NCBI GenBank assembly: GCA_022841965.1
Contig: JALHQM010000022.1
Span: forward strand, 1 to 36,104
Direction of reading: 5' to 3'
Length of the DNA stretch: 36,104 bases
Origin: Hyphomicrobium sp.
GTDB lineage: Bacteria > Pseudomonadota > Alphaproteobacteria > Rhizobiales > Hyphomicrobiaceae
The number at the start of each line of letters is the position of its first letter. The first letter of the stretch is position 1. The notes beneath the pieces are model-generated. The model was not told where the DNA came from, did no database searches, and saw only the letters and a program-made list of their open reading frames with translations. Shown here piece by piece: positions 24,672 to 34,967 of this stretch. Both the position numbers and the translations under genes were made by a program.

Positions 24672-26477
24672 TCAGTTTGCCCGCGCCACGAAGCAATCGA
24701 GCCCGCTGCGGCGCAACTCGTTACACGCCGTCGTGGCCGATGCACTGTCAAAACCTGCAAAACGCGCGCGGTAGAGCTGCCGGTCGCCCTTTGTCAGAGG
24801 CACGGCAATCGGAGCGCTTTCACCCAGCACATGGGCCGCCTTCGACTTAGCCGCCGTCATCGCCCGCGTCGCTTCTGTCGGCGAGCCATAAACGCCGATT
24901 TGGACGTGATACCCCGGTGCCGCAGCCTCTGGGCGGGAAACCGTGAGCTGAGCTGGTTGCGCACCATCTCGTGACCGGCCCATCGACACGGGCACCGGCG
25001 CCGGCGCTGGCAGGTCTGCCACGGCGGTCCGCAAAGCCGGCTTTTCAAGAGCTGCGTCATCCCCAGCAAAATCCCCGGCGGGCTCATTCAAACGCGCCAA
25101 CTGAGCTTGCAGAGTGGACGGAGGACGGCCGGCATCGACAGCTTTCGCAACAACCGTTTCGGCTGCAGACGGCGGCGCGTCCGCCGTGGGTGCGGCGCCG
25201 GCCACACCAAGCGACCGCCGTCCCGTTTCCGCGTCAACCGGCTCGGCAACAGCACGGGCTGCGATTTGAGCCTTGAGTTCGGCAAAATCCGGACGTGGCA
25301 TCGTCGAAGCATAGGTCAACGGTTGCGCGGCCGGCGGCGAGGCCACGGGCATCGCGGCTGTCTCAGCAACAACAGGCCCATCGGCCGTCTCCAGCGATGA
25401 TGGCGGCAACACGGAAACCGTCTTCACTTTCGCAATCGAAATGCGCGGTGCGGGCGCAGCATCTGCCGACGTCGCGATCACCTGCGCGATGGGATCGGCT
25501 TCCCGGGCAACCGGCGCCGGAGAAGGAGGCGCTGCGGCAACCACGATAGCCGGCGGCTTTGGCGCTGCGGGTGGTTCGGTCTTGTTGACGGGCTTCGGCG
25601 CTGGCCGATTGGCGGGCTTGGCATCGGCAATTAGCTGCGGTCCCGATTTCCGTGTGCGCTCGGTCGAAGCCTTCTCGATCGCGCGCGCCAAGAGCATCCG
25701 CATATGCGCATCGCGCAATCCCGCGCTGACACCGCCAAACACCGCGGCAACCACGTGTTTCCCCCCGCCCTTGTACGACGACACGAGATTGAACCCCGAC
25801 GCCCGCGTATAGCCGGTCTTGATTCCGTCAACGCCGGAGAAGCGGCCGAGCAGCGCGTTGTGCGAGCGGTAGGTCTTGCCGCCGTACGAGAACGTGCGCG
25901 TCGAGAACAGACGATAGTGCTGTGGGAAGTCATCCTGCAGGCGCATGGCAAGCGTGAGCATATCGCGCGCCGTCGTAACCTGATCCGGGTCTGGCAGACC
26001 CGACGCATTCTGAAATGTTGTGTCGCGCATGCCGATCTGCCGCGCGCGCTTGGTCATCAGTTTGGCAAAGCCGGCTTCGCTGCCGCCAATTTTTTCAGCG
26101 ATCGCGACCGCCATGTCGTTGGCCGACTTGACGATGAGCGCCTTGATGGCGTCGCGCATCGTGATGTCCGAGCCCGCATCGAGCCCGAGCTTCGAGGGCG
26201 CAGCCTCCGCGGCCCGCTCACTGACCGTCAACGGCGTCGAGAACGATAGGCGCCCGGCTTCGATGGTCTCGAACGCCAGATAGAGTGTCATCATCTTGGT
26301 GAGAGAAGCGGGGAAGCGCGGTTCGCTGCCGGAGTTGTCGTGCAGAACGCGGCCGGTATTGGCATCAATGACCATAGCCGCCGACTTGTCGCCTGCCGAC
26401 GCCGGAGCGCCAGCCGCGAGCACAGCGCACACGCCACTCAACAGAAAGACAAACGCGGACCACCGGATTGAACGCAC
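24672..26477 (-). CDS. D-alanyl-D-alanine carboxypeptidase with C-terminal SPOR domain
   Basis: This periplasmic penicillin-binding enzyme of the S11 family trims the terminal D-Ala of peptidoglycan stem peptides. The 601-residue product has a signal peptide (about 1-28, cut after ASA), the catalytic motifs SLTK (Ser58-Lys61), SAN (118-120) and KTG (220-222), a long Ala/Pro-rich linker (about 285-520) and a SPOR domain (522-601, GYHVQIGVYGS to CFVARAN). SPOR binds denuded glycan at the septum, so the enzyme is probably directed to division sites. The start is GTG at 26477. Typical DacA (PBP5) lacks the SPOR domain. Confidence 0.92.
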   Translation of the reverse strand: MRSIRWSAFVFLLSGVCAVLAAGAPASAGDKSAAMVIDANTGRVLHDNSGSEPRFPASLTKMMTLYLAFETIEAGRLSFSTPLTVSERAAEAAPSKLGLDAGSDITMRDAIKALIVKSANDMAVAIAEKIGGSEAGFAKLMTKRARQIGMRDTTFQNASGLPDPDQVTTARDMLTLAMRLQDDFPQHYRLFSTRTFSYGGKTYRSHNALLGRFSGVDGIKTGYTRASGFNLVSSYKGGGKHVVAAVFGGVSAGLRDAHMRMLLARAIEKASTERTRKSGPQLIADAKPANRPAPKPVNKTEPPAAPKPPAIVVAAAPPSPAPVAREADPIAQVIATSADAAPAPRISIAKVKTVSVLPPSSLETADGPVVAETAAMPVASPPAAQPLTYASTMPRPDFAELKAQIAARAVAEPVDAETGRRSLGVAGAAPTADAPPSAAETVVAKAVDAGRPPSTLQAQLARLNEPAGDFAGDDAALEKPALRTAVADLPAPAPVPVSMGRSRDGAQPAQLTVSRPEAAAPGYHVQIGVYGSPTEATRAMTAAKSKAAHVLGESAPIAVPLTKGDRQLYRARFAGFDSASATTACNELRRSGLDCFVARAN

Positions 26478-26676
26478 GGTATGACGCCTGAAATGAACTC
26501 AGCCCTGTTGCACGTGGGGTCGCTTTGCTGGACGGTCGGCAGTTCAAGCTGCTAGCCACCCATGTCCCCCGCCCAACCCATAAACCGTGCCTTGACGGCG
26601 GCTTTGGGGCCGGTTCGGGGCATGCGCCCGTCTCATTTGATTTTTAAGCTAGCGCAAAACCGCTTCGTTAGGGTAA

Positions 26677-26687
26677 ACGCAGTGCAG
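26677..26687. promoter_or_regulatory. PhaR-type operator, copy 1 (imperfect)
   Basis: ACGCAGTGCAG matches the CTGC-N3-GCAG pattern in its right half and in most of its left half. It lies 47 bases upstream of the phasin -35 box and 26 bases from copy 2. PhaR repressors of polyhydroxyalkanoate metabolism are known to bind TGC-rich CTGC-N3/4-GCAG sites. Confidence 0.5.
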
Positions 26688-26702
26688 CACCAACTTAAAA
26701 TG

Positions 26703-26713
26703 CTGCAGTGCGA
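26703..26713. promoter_or_regulatory. PhaR-type operator, copy 2 (near-perfect)
   Basis: CTGCAGTGCGA shares nine of eleven bases with copy 3 (CTGC-AGT-GC). It lies 10 bases upstream of the phasin -35 box, between the other two copies. Confidence 0.55.
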
Positions 26714-26723
26714 TATTTTTTGC

Positions 26724-26751
26724 TTGAATTTTGCTGCAGTGCAGCTATTAT
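26724..26751 (+). promoter_or_regulatory. Phasin promoter
   Basis: TTGAAT (26724-26729) and TATTAT (26746-26751, five of six) are separated by 16 bases. The predicted start near 26758 gives a leader of about 70 bases. The spacer contains the perfect PhaR-type site, so binding would block RNA polymerase. Confidence 0.6.
26734..26744. promoter_or_regulatory. PhaR-type operator, copy 3 (perfect), inside the promoter spacer
   Basis: CTGCAGTGCAG is an exact CTGC-N3-GCAG palindrome, directly between the -35 and -10 boxes of the phasin promoter. PhaR is known in other alphaproteobacteria and in Ralstonia to repress phaP and to leave DNA when PHB granules form. phaR itself is not in this window. Confidence 0.65.
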
Positions 26752-26828
26752 AGCCGTCAAGTTACAACAGATGTGCCCAACACATGTCCGGGTCGCAATC
26801 CCGGCCTCAACCCGAAAGGCGTACTCCT

Positions 26829-27152
26829 ATGATGAATAATTTCCAGGATTTCCAGAAGATCGGCCAGACCGGCATGGAAGGCTACATGAAGATGATGGGC
26901 GAGTGGAACAAGAGCTGGCAGACCATCGCCAGCGAGATGACCGAATATAACAAGCGCGCCTTCGAAAACGGCACGGCGGCTTTTGAGAAGCTCGCCGCCG
27001 CCAAATCCGTCGAACAGGCCATGGAAATTCAGACCACCTACGCCAAGCGCGCCTACGAAGACTACATGCAGCAGATGTCCAAGATCGGCGCCATGTACCA
27101 GAACATCGCCAAGGACGCCTTCAAGCCGGGCGCCTTCCCGGGCGCTCGCTAA
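26829..27152 (+). CDS. phaP: Phasin family protein
   Basis: Phasins coat polyhydroxyalkanoate granules. The 107-residue product is almost wholly helical and amphipathic: QDFQKIGQTGMEGYMKMMGE, ASEMTEYNKRAFENGTAAFE, LAAAKSVEQAMEIQTTYAKR, then YEDYMQQMSKIGAMYQNIAK. The pattern matches the Phasin_2 family, at the short end of its length range. ATG 26829 follows AAAGG by about 10 bases; ATG 26832 is a close alternative. It is a single-gene unit with its own promoter, three operator-like sites upstream and a terminator downstream. Binding to granules is inferred from the family; phaC and phaR are not in the window. Confidence 0.88.
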   Translation: MMNNFQDFQKIGQTGMEGYMKMMGEWNKSWQTIASEMTEYNKRAFENGTAAFEKLAAAKSVEQAMEIQTTYAKRAYEDYMQQMSKIGAMYQNIAKDAFKPGAFPGAR

Positions 27153-27190
27153 GGTCAGGCCGCCGCTGACCGGCTGTCGCTGAAAAATCG

Positions 27191-27220
27191 AGGCCCGGGC
27201 TTAATGCCCGGGCCTTTTTT
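27191..27220 (+). terminator. Rho-independent terminator after the phasin gene
   Basis: AGGCCCGGGC (27191-27200) pairs perfectly over 10 bases with GCCCGGGCCT (27206-27215) across the loop TTAAT, followed by a run of six T. It isolates the phasin transcript from clpS. Confidence 0.92.
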
Positions 27221-27422
27221 GCGTCGCACTCTAGCACCACATCTCCAATAGCCGCCAGCATCCAATCCGCCACCCCAAACCGTAGAAGATGCAACTTTGA
27301 AATGGCACGAAGGCCTCTTGCCGCCGCTTTGCGGATGCATTGAACTAGCAGGTGGGGCCACCGGTGGCGGCAGCGCGATTCGACGGACAGAAACGACGGC
27401 CACGTTGGCCGCCAACACGGAC

Positions 27423-27818
27423 ATGATCGAGGGTATGGGAGAAGTGGGGCAGGGCATGATTGACGGTTGGCCGCGCGCCGCTGGTCCCGACAAGGACCAG
27501 GGCAAAGGTGGCGACGGCGATCAGGGCAAAACCGGGATCGTCACCAAGACACGGCCGAAAACGAAGAAGCCGTCGCTCTACAAAGTTCTACTTCTGAACG
27601 ACGACTACACGCCGATGGAATTTGTCGTGCACGTGCTTGAGAAGTTCTTTCAAAAAGGCCGCCAGGAAGCGACCGATATTATGCTTGCGGTTCACCGCAA
27701 AGGCGTCGGCATCTGTGGCGTGTTCACCTACGAAGTCGCTGAAGCCAAAGTCACTTTGGTTATGGACTTCGCGCGCCAGCACGGGCACCCTTTGAAATGC
27801 ACCCTGGAGAAAGAGTAG
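27423..27818 (+). CDS. clpS: ATP-dependent Clp protease adaptor ClpS
   Basis: ClpS delivers N-end-rule substrates to ClpA. The conserved core runs from [20 protein letters not shown] through [35 protein letters not shown] to [10 protein letters not shown] and includes the residues that form the N-degron pocket ([10 protein letters not shown]). The N-terminal part is Gly/Asp/Lys-rich and flexible. The start is uncertain: ATG 27423, 27435 and 27456 are all in frame and none has an ideal ribosome binding site; 27423 gives 131 residues. It precedes clpA by 7 bases, the standard operon. Confidence 0.93.
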   Translation: MIEGMGEVGQGMIDGWPRAAGPDKDQGKGGDGDQGKTGIVTKTRPKTKKPSLYKVLLLNDDYTPMEFVVHVLEKFFQKGRQEATDIMLAVHRKGVGICGVFTYEVAEAKVTLVMDFARQHGHPLKCTLEKE

Positions 27819-27825
27819 GTCAAAC

Positions 27826-30270
27826 GTGCCGTCCTTCTCAAAGAATCTAGAGATTACACTCCACCGCGCTCTTGAGCATGCCAACCAGCGCAGCCACGAA
27901 TATGCGACGCTGGAGCATCTGCTTGCCGCTCTGCTTGAGGATCGCGACGCGGCGGCCGTCCTGCGCGCCTGCAACGTCGATCTCGACCGTCTGCGCGCCC
28001 GCGTCACCGAATATCTCGATACCGAGTTCACCGCGATCACGTCGAAGTCTGTCGCTGAGGCCTCGCCGACACCGGGCTTCCAGCGCGTCATCCACCGTGC
28101 CGTGGTCCATGTGCAGTCGTCGGGCCGCGAGGAAGTCACCGGTGCCAATGTGCTCGTCGCCATCTTCGCTGAGCGCGAAAGCCACGCCGCATTCTTCCTG
28201 CAAGAGCAGGACATGACCCGCTTCGATGCGGTGCAATACATCAGCCACGGTATCGCCAAACGTCCCGGCATGTCTGAACCCCGCGTCGTGCGCGGCGCAG
28301 AGGAGAACGAGCAAACGGAAACGGCTGAGGACAAGAAGGGCCAGCAAGACGCGCTCAACACGTATTGCGTCAATCTCAATCGCAAGGCCCGTGACGGCAA
28401 GATCGATCCCTTGATCGGCCGTGAGCCGGAGGTGCTGCGCACAATTCAGGTGCTCTGCCGCCGCCAGAAAAACAATCCGCTCCTCGTCGGCGACCCCGGC
28501 GTCGGCAAAACCGCGATTGCCGAAGGCCTCGCCCGCAAGATTATTCGCGGCGAGGTCCCCGAAGTCCTGCGCGATGCCACGATCTTCTCCCTCGACATGG
28601 GCACGCTGCTGGCAGGCACACGGTATCGCGGCGACTTCGAGGAACGGCTGAAGGCCGTCATGAAGGAAGCTGAAGCCTATCCAGGCGCGGTGCTCTTCAT
28701 AGACGAAATCCATACCGTCATCGGCGCCGGCGCCACCTCCGGCGGTGCGATGGACGCCTCGAACCTGCTCAAGCCCGCGCTTCAGTCCGGCGCGCTGCGC
28801 TGCATCGGCTCGACAACCTACAAGGAATACCGCCAGCACTTTGAGAAAGACCGGGCGCTCGTCCGCCGTTTCCAGAAGATCGACGTCAACGAGCCAACCG
28901 TGGCTGACGCCATCGAGATCTTGAAGGGCCTGAAGCCGTATTACGAAGAATACCACAAGCTCAAGTACACCAACGATGCCATCAAGGCGGCGGTGGAACT
29001 CGCCGCCCGCTACATCCACGACCGCAAGTTGCCCGATAAGGCGATCGACGTGATCGATGAAACGGGCGCGGCGCAAATGCTCATCGTCGAGTCGAAGCGC
29101 AAAAAGAAAATAACGGTCAAAGAGATCGAAGCCACAATCGCCACGATGGCGCGCATTCCTCCAAAGACGGTTTCGAAGTCCGATTCCGAGGTCCTGCACA
29201 ATATCGATCGCGATCTGAAGCGGCTCGTCTTCGGCCAAGACAAGGCTATCTCCGCGCTGGCGTCAGCCATCAAGCTGTCCCGCGCGGGTCTGCGCGAACC
29301 GGAAAAACCGATTGGCTGCTATCTGTTTTCGGGCCCCACCGGTGTTGGTAAAACCGAAGTCGCCAAGCAGCTTGCCAATCTGCTGGGCGTCGAGTTGCTG
29401 CGCTTCGACATGTCGGAATACATGGAGAAGCACTCGGTCTCCCGCCTCATTGGAGCGCCTCCTGGATATGTCGGCTTTGACCAGGGCGGCCTTCTGACCG
29501 ACGGCGTCGACCAGCACCCGCACTCCGTGCTCCTCCTCGACGAAATCGAAAAGGCCCATCCCGACCTCTACAACATTCTTTTGCAGGTGATGGACCACGG
29601 CAAGCTGACGGACCACTCCGGTAAGTCCGTCGACTTCCGCAATATCATTCTCATCATGACGACGAACGCGGGCGCCTCCGATATGGCCAAGCCTCCCATG
29701 GGCTTCGAGCGCGGCCGTCGCGAAGGCGAGGATACCGAAGCCGTCAACCGCATGTTCACGCCGGAATTCCGCAACCGTCTCGATGCGGTGATCCCCTTCG
29801 GCGGCCTGCCGCCCGAAGTCATCGCCAAGGTCGTCGACAAGTTTATCTTCCAGTTGGAAGCTCAGCTTTCCGAGCGCTCGGTCACGATCGAGCTGACGGA
29901 CGCGGCCCGCAAGTGGATCGGCGAGATTGGCTACGACGAAAAGTTCGGCGCTCGCCCGCTCGGCCGCGTCATCCAGGAACACATCAAGAAGCCTCTTGCC
30001 GACGAACTGCTCTTCGGCAAGTTGGAACATGGCGGCACGGTGAAGATTGGCCTGGAAGGCTCTGGCCTCGAAAAACGGCTGACCTTCGAATACTTTCCAG
30101 CCGAGCCCGGCAGCCGCAAGCCCGAGCAAACCGACGACGAGGACGAAGCCGAAGCTGCCCTCGTCGACGTCGCTCCGCGCAAAGCACTCCCTGGTCCCAA
30201 GGAAAAGAAAGAAAAGCCGACCCGTCCGGCTGGCTCCGTGCCGGGCGTGCCGCGCAAGAAAGACGAGTAG
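27826..30270 (+). CDS. clpA: ATP-dependent Clp protease ATP-binding subunit ClpA
   Basis: ClpA is the hexameric unfoldase that feeds ClpP. The 814-residue protein has the N-terminal Clp-N repeats (about 1-145, [20 protein letters not shown]), the first AAA+ domain with Walker A GDPGVGKT (222-229) and [12 protein letters not shown], and the second with Walker A GPTGVGKT (503-510) and [12 protein letters not shown] Lys/Glu/Pro-rich tail of about 45 residues follows the conserved end. The start is GTG 27826. It has no ClpB-type middle coiled coil, and the adjacent clpS supports ClpA. A strong terminator follows. Confidence 0.95.
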   Translation: MPSFSKNLEITLHRALEHANQRSHEYATLEHLLAALLEDRDAAAVLRACNVDLDRLRARVTEYLDTEFTAITSKSVAEASPTPGFQRVIHRAVVHVQSSGREEVTGANVLVAIFAERESHAAFFLQEQDMTRFDAVQYISHGIAKRPGMSEPRVVRGAEENEQTETAEDKKGQQDALNTYCVNLNRKARDGKIDPLIGREPEVLRTIQVLCRRQKNNPLLVGDPGVGKTAIAEGLARKIIRGEVPEVLRDATIFSLDMGTLLAGTRYRGDFEERLKAVMKEAEAYPGAVLFIDEIHTVIGAGATSGGAMDASNLLKPALQSGALRCIGSTTYKEYRQHFEKDRALVRRFQKIDVNEPTVADAIEILKGLKPYYEEYHKLKYTNDAIKAAVELAARYIHDRKLPDKAIDVIDETGAAQMLIVESKRKKKITVKEIEATIATMARIPPKTVSKSDSEVLHNIDRDLKRLVFGQDKAISALASAIKLSRAGLREPEKPIGCYLFSGPTGVGKTEVAKQLANLLGVELLRFDMSEYMEKHSVSRLIGAPPGYVGFDQGGLLTDGVDQHPHSVLLLDEIEKAHPDLYNILLQVMDHGKLTDHSGKSVDFRNIILIMTTNAGASDMAKPPMGFERGRREGEDTEAVNRMFTPEFRNRLDAVIPFGGLPPEVIAKVVDKFIFQLEAQLSERSVTIELTDAARKWIGEIGYDEKFGARPLGRVIQEHIKKPLADELLFGKLEHGGTVKIGLEGSGLEKRLTFEYFPAEPGSRKPEQTDDEDEAEAALVDVAPRKALPGPKEKKEKPTRPAGSVPGVPRKKDE

Positions 30271-30312
30271 CCGGCGGCACCCACCCCTGGATCAGCCCCG
30301 ACTCGCGCTACC

Positions 30313-30354
30313 ATCGGCGCGCCGCGCAACGATCGCGGCGCGCCGATTTTTTTT
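30313..30354 (+). terminator. Rho-independent terminator of clpS-clpA
   Basis: ATCGGCGCGCCGCG (30313-30326) pairs perfectly over 14 bases with CGCGGCGCGCCGAT (30334-30347) across a 7-base loop, followed by eight T. It lies 42 bases after clpA. Confidence 0.94.
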
Positions 30355-30448
30355 GGGGCCGGTGGGGCGCGGAACCAAGTTTCCGTACCTATCTTATCCA
30401 GTGGAAATACCATGACCCGCTGAGGGCATGGCAGCGATGGAGAGATCA

Positions 30449-30892
30449 ATGTCCGCACGCGTCGCAAAGCTTAGCCCGAATACCACCGCTATCCGCATCG
30501 CCACACTGGCCGCCGCCGGCACCATTCTGGCTGCTTTCCTCACCATCGCCCCGGTCAAAGCCGCCGTCGCTGGCGAACTCATTGGCTCATGGAGCGGCAC
30601 TGGGACGGTGACACTCGCCAGCGGCGCCCGCGAAAAGGCCCGTTGCCGCGCATCTTACATCTCCGCTGGCGGGCGCACCTACGCCATGTCGGCAACCTGC
30701 GCCACGGCAGCCGCCAAGGTCTCGCAAACCGCGATTGTCAGCCAGAACACCAAAAACCGCTTCGGCGGTACATTCTACAATCCTGAGTTCGGCGTCACCG
30801 GCCGCATCCGCATCATCCTCAGCGGCGCCCGCCAGACGGTCTATCTCTCCGGTAGCTCGGGCCACGCCACCTTCAACATGAAGCGGCAGTGA
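30449..30892 (+). CDS. Secreted protein of unknown function
   Basis: The 147-residue product has a signal peptide (hydrophobic stretch about 17-40, cut near VKA-AVA) and a beta-rich mature part: IGSWSGTGTVTLASGAREKA, RCRASYISAGGRTYAMSATC, GGTFYNPEFGVTGRIRIILS and a final HATFNMKR. Two cysteines (about 58 and 78) could form a disulfide in the periplasm. The pattern of regular strands suggests a small beta-barrel or lipocalin-like fold (inference). ATG 30449 is chosen because GGAGAG lies 4 bases upstream; ATG 30428 and 30437 are upstream in frame. I do not recognise a named family. Confidence 0.7.
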   Translation: MSARVAKLSPNTTAIRIATLAAAGTILAAFLTIAPVKAAVAGELIGSWSGTGTVTLASGAREKARCRASYISAGGRTYAMSATCATAAAKVSQTAIVSQNTKNRFGGTFYNPEFGVTGRIRIILSGARQTVYLSGSSGHATFNMKRQ

Positions 30893-30935
30893 CGAGGAGT
30901 TCGGCGGCCCCCACATGAACGACAGCTGAAAACAA

Positions 30936-30953
30936 GGTTCAGAACCGGTTCAG
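30936..30953. promoter_or_regulatory. Direct repeat operator candidate (GGTTCAG, 11-base period)
   Basis: GGTTCAG occurs at 30936-30942 and again at 30947-30953, exactly one helical turn apart, about 70 bases upstream of the next gene. GCTGAA at 30925-30930 is an inverted copy of TTCAGC at 30949-30954. Such spacing is common for OmpR-type response regulator sites; no regulator can be named. Confidence 0.45.
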
Positions 30954-31023
30954 CCGAACTCTCCTAAGGTCTCTCACATGACGGGGCGAATGGCCCCGCC
31001 GAGAGATCCCAACGGAGACCATC

Positions 31024-31365
31024 ATGTCGACCCTGACCCGCACCATCGCCCTCGCCGCCGCCATGCTGGCCGCCGGCACCGCTGTCGCCTCGGCCCACTC
31101 GGTCGAGGACCGCCAGATCAAGCAGCGCCTCGCGATCGAACAGGGCCGTCAGACCGGTTCGATCACCTGGCTCGAAGGCCGCCGCCTGCGCGCCGAACAG
31201 CAGCGCATCATGCGCATGGAGCGCATCCTCAAGGCCGACGGCCACCTCTCCGCCAGCGATCGCCGCATCCTCGCCCAGATGCAGAACGACGCCCGCCGCC
31301 ACATCGTGGCCGAGAAGACCGACGGCCGCCGCCGCCTTGGCTTCCTCCCCCGCGTCGGCAACTAA
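31024..31365 (+). CDS. Small basic periplasmic protein of unknown function
   Basis: The 113-residue product has a signal peptide (about 1-24, ending VASA before HSVEDRQ) and a basic, helical mature part: DRQIKQRLAIEQGRQTGSIT, WLEGRRLRAEQQRIMRMERI, SASDRRILAQMQNDARRHIV. Similar short Arg/Gln-rich secreted proteins occur in Hyphomicrobiales, without known function. ATG 31024 follows GGAG by about 6 bases. It is a single-gene unit with direct-repeat operators upstream and a strong terminator downstream. Confidence 0.8.
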   Translation: MSTLTRTIALAAAMLAAGTAVASAHSVEDRQIKQRLAIEQGRQTGSITWLEGRRLRAEQQRIMRMERILKADGHLSASDRRILAQMQNDARRHIVAEKTDGRRRLGFLPRVGN

Positions 31366-31401
31366 GCGCCTGCCCCTCTGAGCCTTCTCCCAAAACACTT
31401 C

Positions 31402-31428
31402 GGGCCGCCCTCCGGGCGGCCCTTTTTT
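31402..31428 (+). terminator. Rho-independent terminator after the small basic periplasmic protein
   Basis: GGGCCGCCC (31402-31410) pairs perfectly with GGGCGGCCC (31414-31422) across a TCC loop, followed by six T. Confidence 0.9.
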
Positions 31429-31570
31429 ATTTTGTTCGATCACCCCAACCGATGCGCCACGGCAACAGCTGTCCGACGCTCGGCCAACGGGGACACAACT
31501 TAGGACTTTGGTAAGCACGCCCCGCTAGCGTTTCCGAGACGGTTTCAGTTCCAGTCGGGGTCAGTCCACT

Positions 31571-32575
31571 ATGAGCATTCTGCGGTCGGTTTCGATTGAC
31601 GACATCATCTCCCGCGGCAGCATCCGCGATCATGATGTGATGCGCATGCGCCAGTCGTTCTACGACGACGGCTTGATCACCCCCGAAGAAGCAACGCAGC
31701 TGATCCGCCTCAACGAGGCCTGTCCCGTCCAGGATGCAGCGTGGTCCCCCTTCTTCGTGCAGGCTATCTGCGACTACATCGTCAATCAAACCGAGCCCGA
31801 AGGCTACGTCACGGCTGCCAATGCCGATTGGCTCATTGCCATGATCGCCCCGGAAGGCCGCATCCGCTCCAAGACCGAACTCGACCTTCTGCTGCAGGTT
31901 TTGGACACAGCCCGCTGGTCGCCTGAGCGCCTCGTCCGCTTTGCCCTCGATGAAGTCAAGCGCGCGGTCATCGAAGGCGATGGCCCTCTGCGCATCAACG
32001 GCACCCGCCAGACCGGCACGATCGCCGATTCCGAGGTCGATCTGATCCGTCGCATCCTCTATGCCTTCGGCGGTGACGGCAACATCGCCATCACCCGCGC
32101 CGAAGCCGAGGTTTTGATCGCCATCGAAGAGAGCCTTGTCAGCGGCACGCCCACCGCGGCCTGGACTGACCTCTTCGTCAAGGCCATGGCCAATGTCATT
32201 CTCGCCACGTCCGGCTATGCGCCGCCCAGCCGCGAAGAAGCGCTCCGGTCCGATGCCTGGCTGAAGCGCCGCGCCGACCTCTCCCCGTCCAACCTCGTTG
32301 CAGCCATGGTCAGCGGCAGCCTGTCGAGCGTCTGGGACACCTACACAGAGCAGAGCTCCGAGGAGCGCGCTCTGGCCCGTCTCGAACGCCAGCGCGTTGA
32401 GATCATAACGAATGAAGAGATCACCGAGGGCGAAGCAGCGTGGCTGGTCGAGCGGCTGACCCGCGACGACCGCCTGACACCCACCGAGTTGGCCCTTATC
32501 GACTATCTGCGCCGCGAAGCGACCATGCTCCATCCAGCCCTCGTCGATCTGGTCCGCCGGACAACCGCTGCCTGA
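31571..32575 (+). CDS. Duplicated helical-repeat protein of unknown function
   Basis: The 334-residue soluble protein is built as A-B-A'-B'. Unit A (about 22-84) and A' (about 158-231) align over DG.I....A..LI...E......AAW...FV.A....I; unit B (85-134) and B' (289-330) align over A.WL.......R....EL.LL......R......V. Each unit opens with a short acidic loop (YDDGLITPEEA, APEGRIRSKTEL, GGDGNIAITRAEA, RDDRLTPTEL) that resembles a degenerate EF-hand or TerB-type loop. There is no signal peptide. I do not recognise a named family; metal binding is only suggested by the loops. ATG 31571 has a weak G-rich site upstream. The 290 bases that follow, before pccA, contain no gene. Confidence 0.8.
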   Translation: MSILRSVSIDDIISRGSIRDHDVMRMRQSFYDDGLITPEEATQLIRLNEACPVQDAAWSPFFVQAICDYIVNQTEPEGYVTAANADWLIAMIAPEGRIRSKTELDLLLQVLDTARWSPERLVRFALDEVKRAVIEGDGPLRINGTRQTGTIADSEVDLIRRILYAFGGDGNIAITRAEAEVLIAIEESLVSGTPTAAWTDLFVKAMANVILATSGYAPPSREEALRSDAWLKRRADLSPSNLVAAMVSGSLSSVWDTYTEQSSEERALARLERQRVEIITNEEITEGEAAWLVERLTRDDRLTPTELALIDYLRREATMLHPALVDLVRRTTAA

Positions 32576-32865
32576 TCAAGCCGCCGCCGGCCGGCCAGCA
32601 AACCCCTTCCTGGGCCGCGTCGGGACGGGGCCCAGAGTCCGGCCCAGCCCCGGACAATGATCGCTATTCTCAATCAGACCATGAATTCCAACGGCGTTTA
32701 CCCGTTGCTGCGGGCTGTCGGGCCGCGCCGACCCTGGCCAAAGCTCCAAAGCCCGCATTCGCCGCGCCATGTTGCCCGTTTACGTGACGGGAAGAGGCGT
32801 CTAGAACCAGCCGTTATTCAGACCTTCTCCCATCCTTTCCGAACCAAGACGGGACCGCATCCGCG

Positions 32866-34881
<2,016 letters not shown>

Positions 34882-34910
34882 GTCCGGCAACGCGACACCC
34901 AGAACCAAGA

Positions 34911-34949
34911 AGGGCTGCCCCCGCAAACCCGTGGGCGGCCCTTTATTTT
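34911..34949 (+). terminator. Rho-independent terminator of pccA
   Basis: AGGGCTGCCC (34911-34920) pairs with GGGCGGCCCT (34933-34942) over 10 bases with one G-U pair, followed by TTATTTT. It lies 29 bases after pccA and 19 bases before the end of the convergent LysR gene. Confidence 0.82.
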
Positions 34950-34967
34950 GTCCTCTGGTTCAATTCC

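Larger units (their letters stand above)
26478..26828. other. Intergenic region between the carboxypeptidase and phasin genes
   Basis: This 351-base divergent region contains no credible gene. Its left half must hold the promoter of the minus-strand carboxypeptidase, though I see no convincing -35/-10 pair there. Its right half is AT-rich compared with the surroundings and holds the phasin promoter and three PhaR-type motifs, listed separately. Confidence 0.6.

Noticed and set aside
30370..30399. EcfG-type general stress promoter before the secreted protein
   Set aside because: GGAAC is present but no CGTT-like -10 element occurs at 16-17 bases.
32576..32865. Small gene upstream of pccA
   Set aside because: Frames in this 290-base gap lack ribosome binding sites and have Arg/Pro-rich shadow composition; only minor hairpins were seen.
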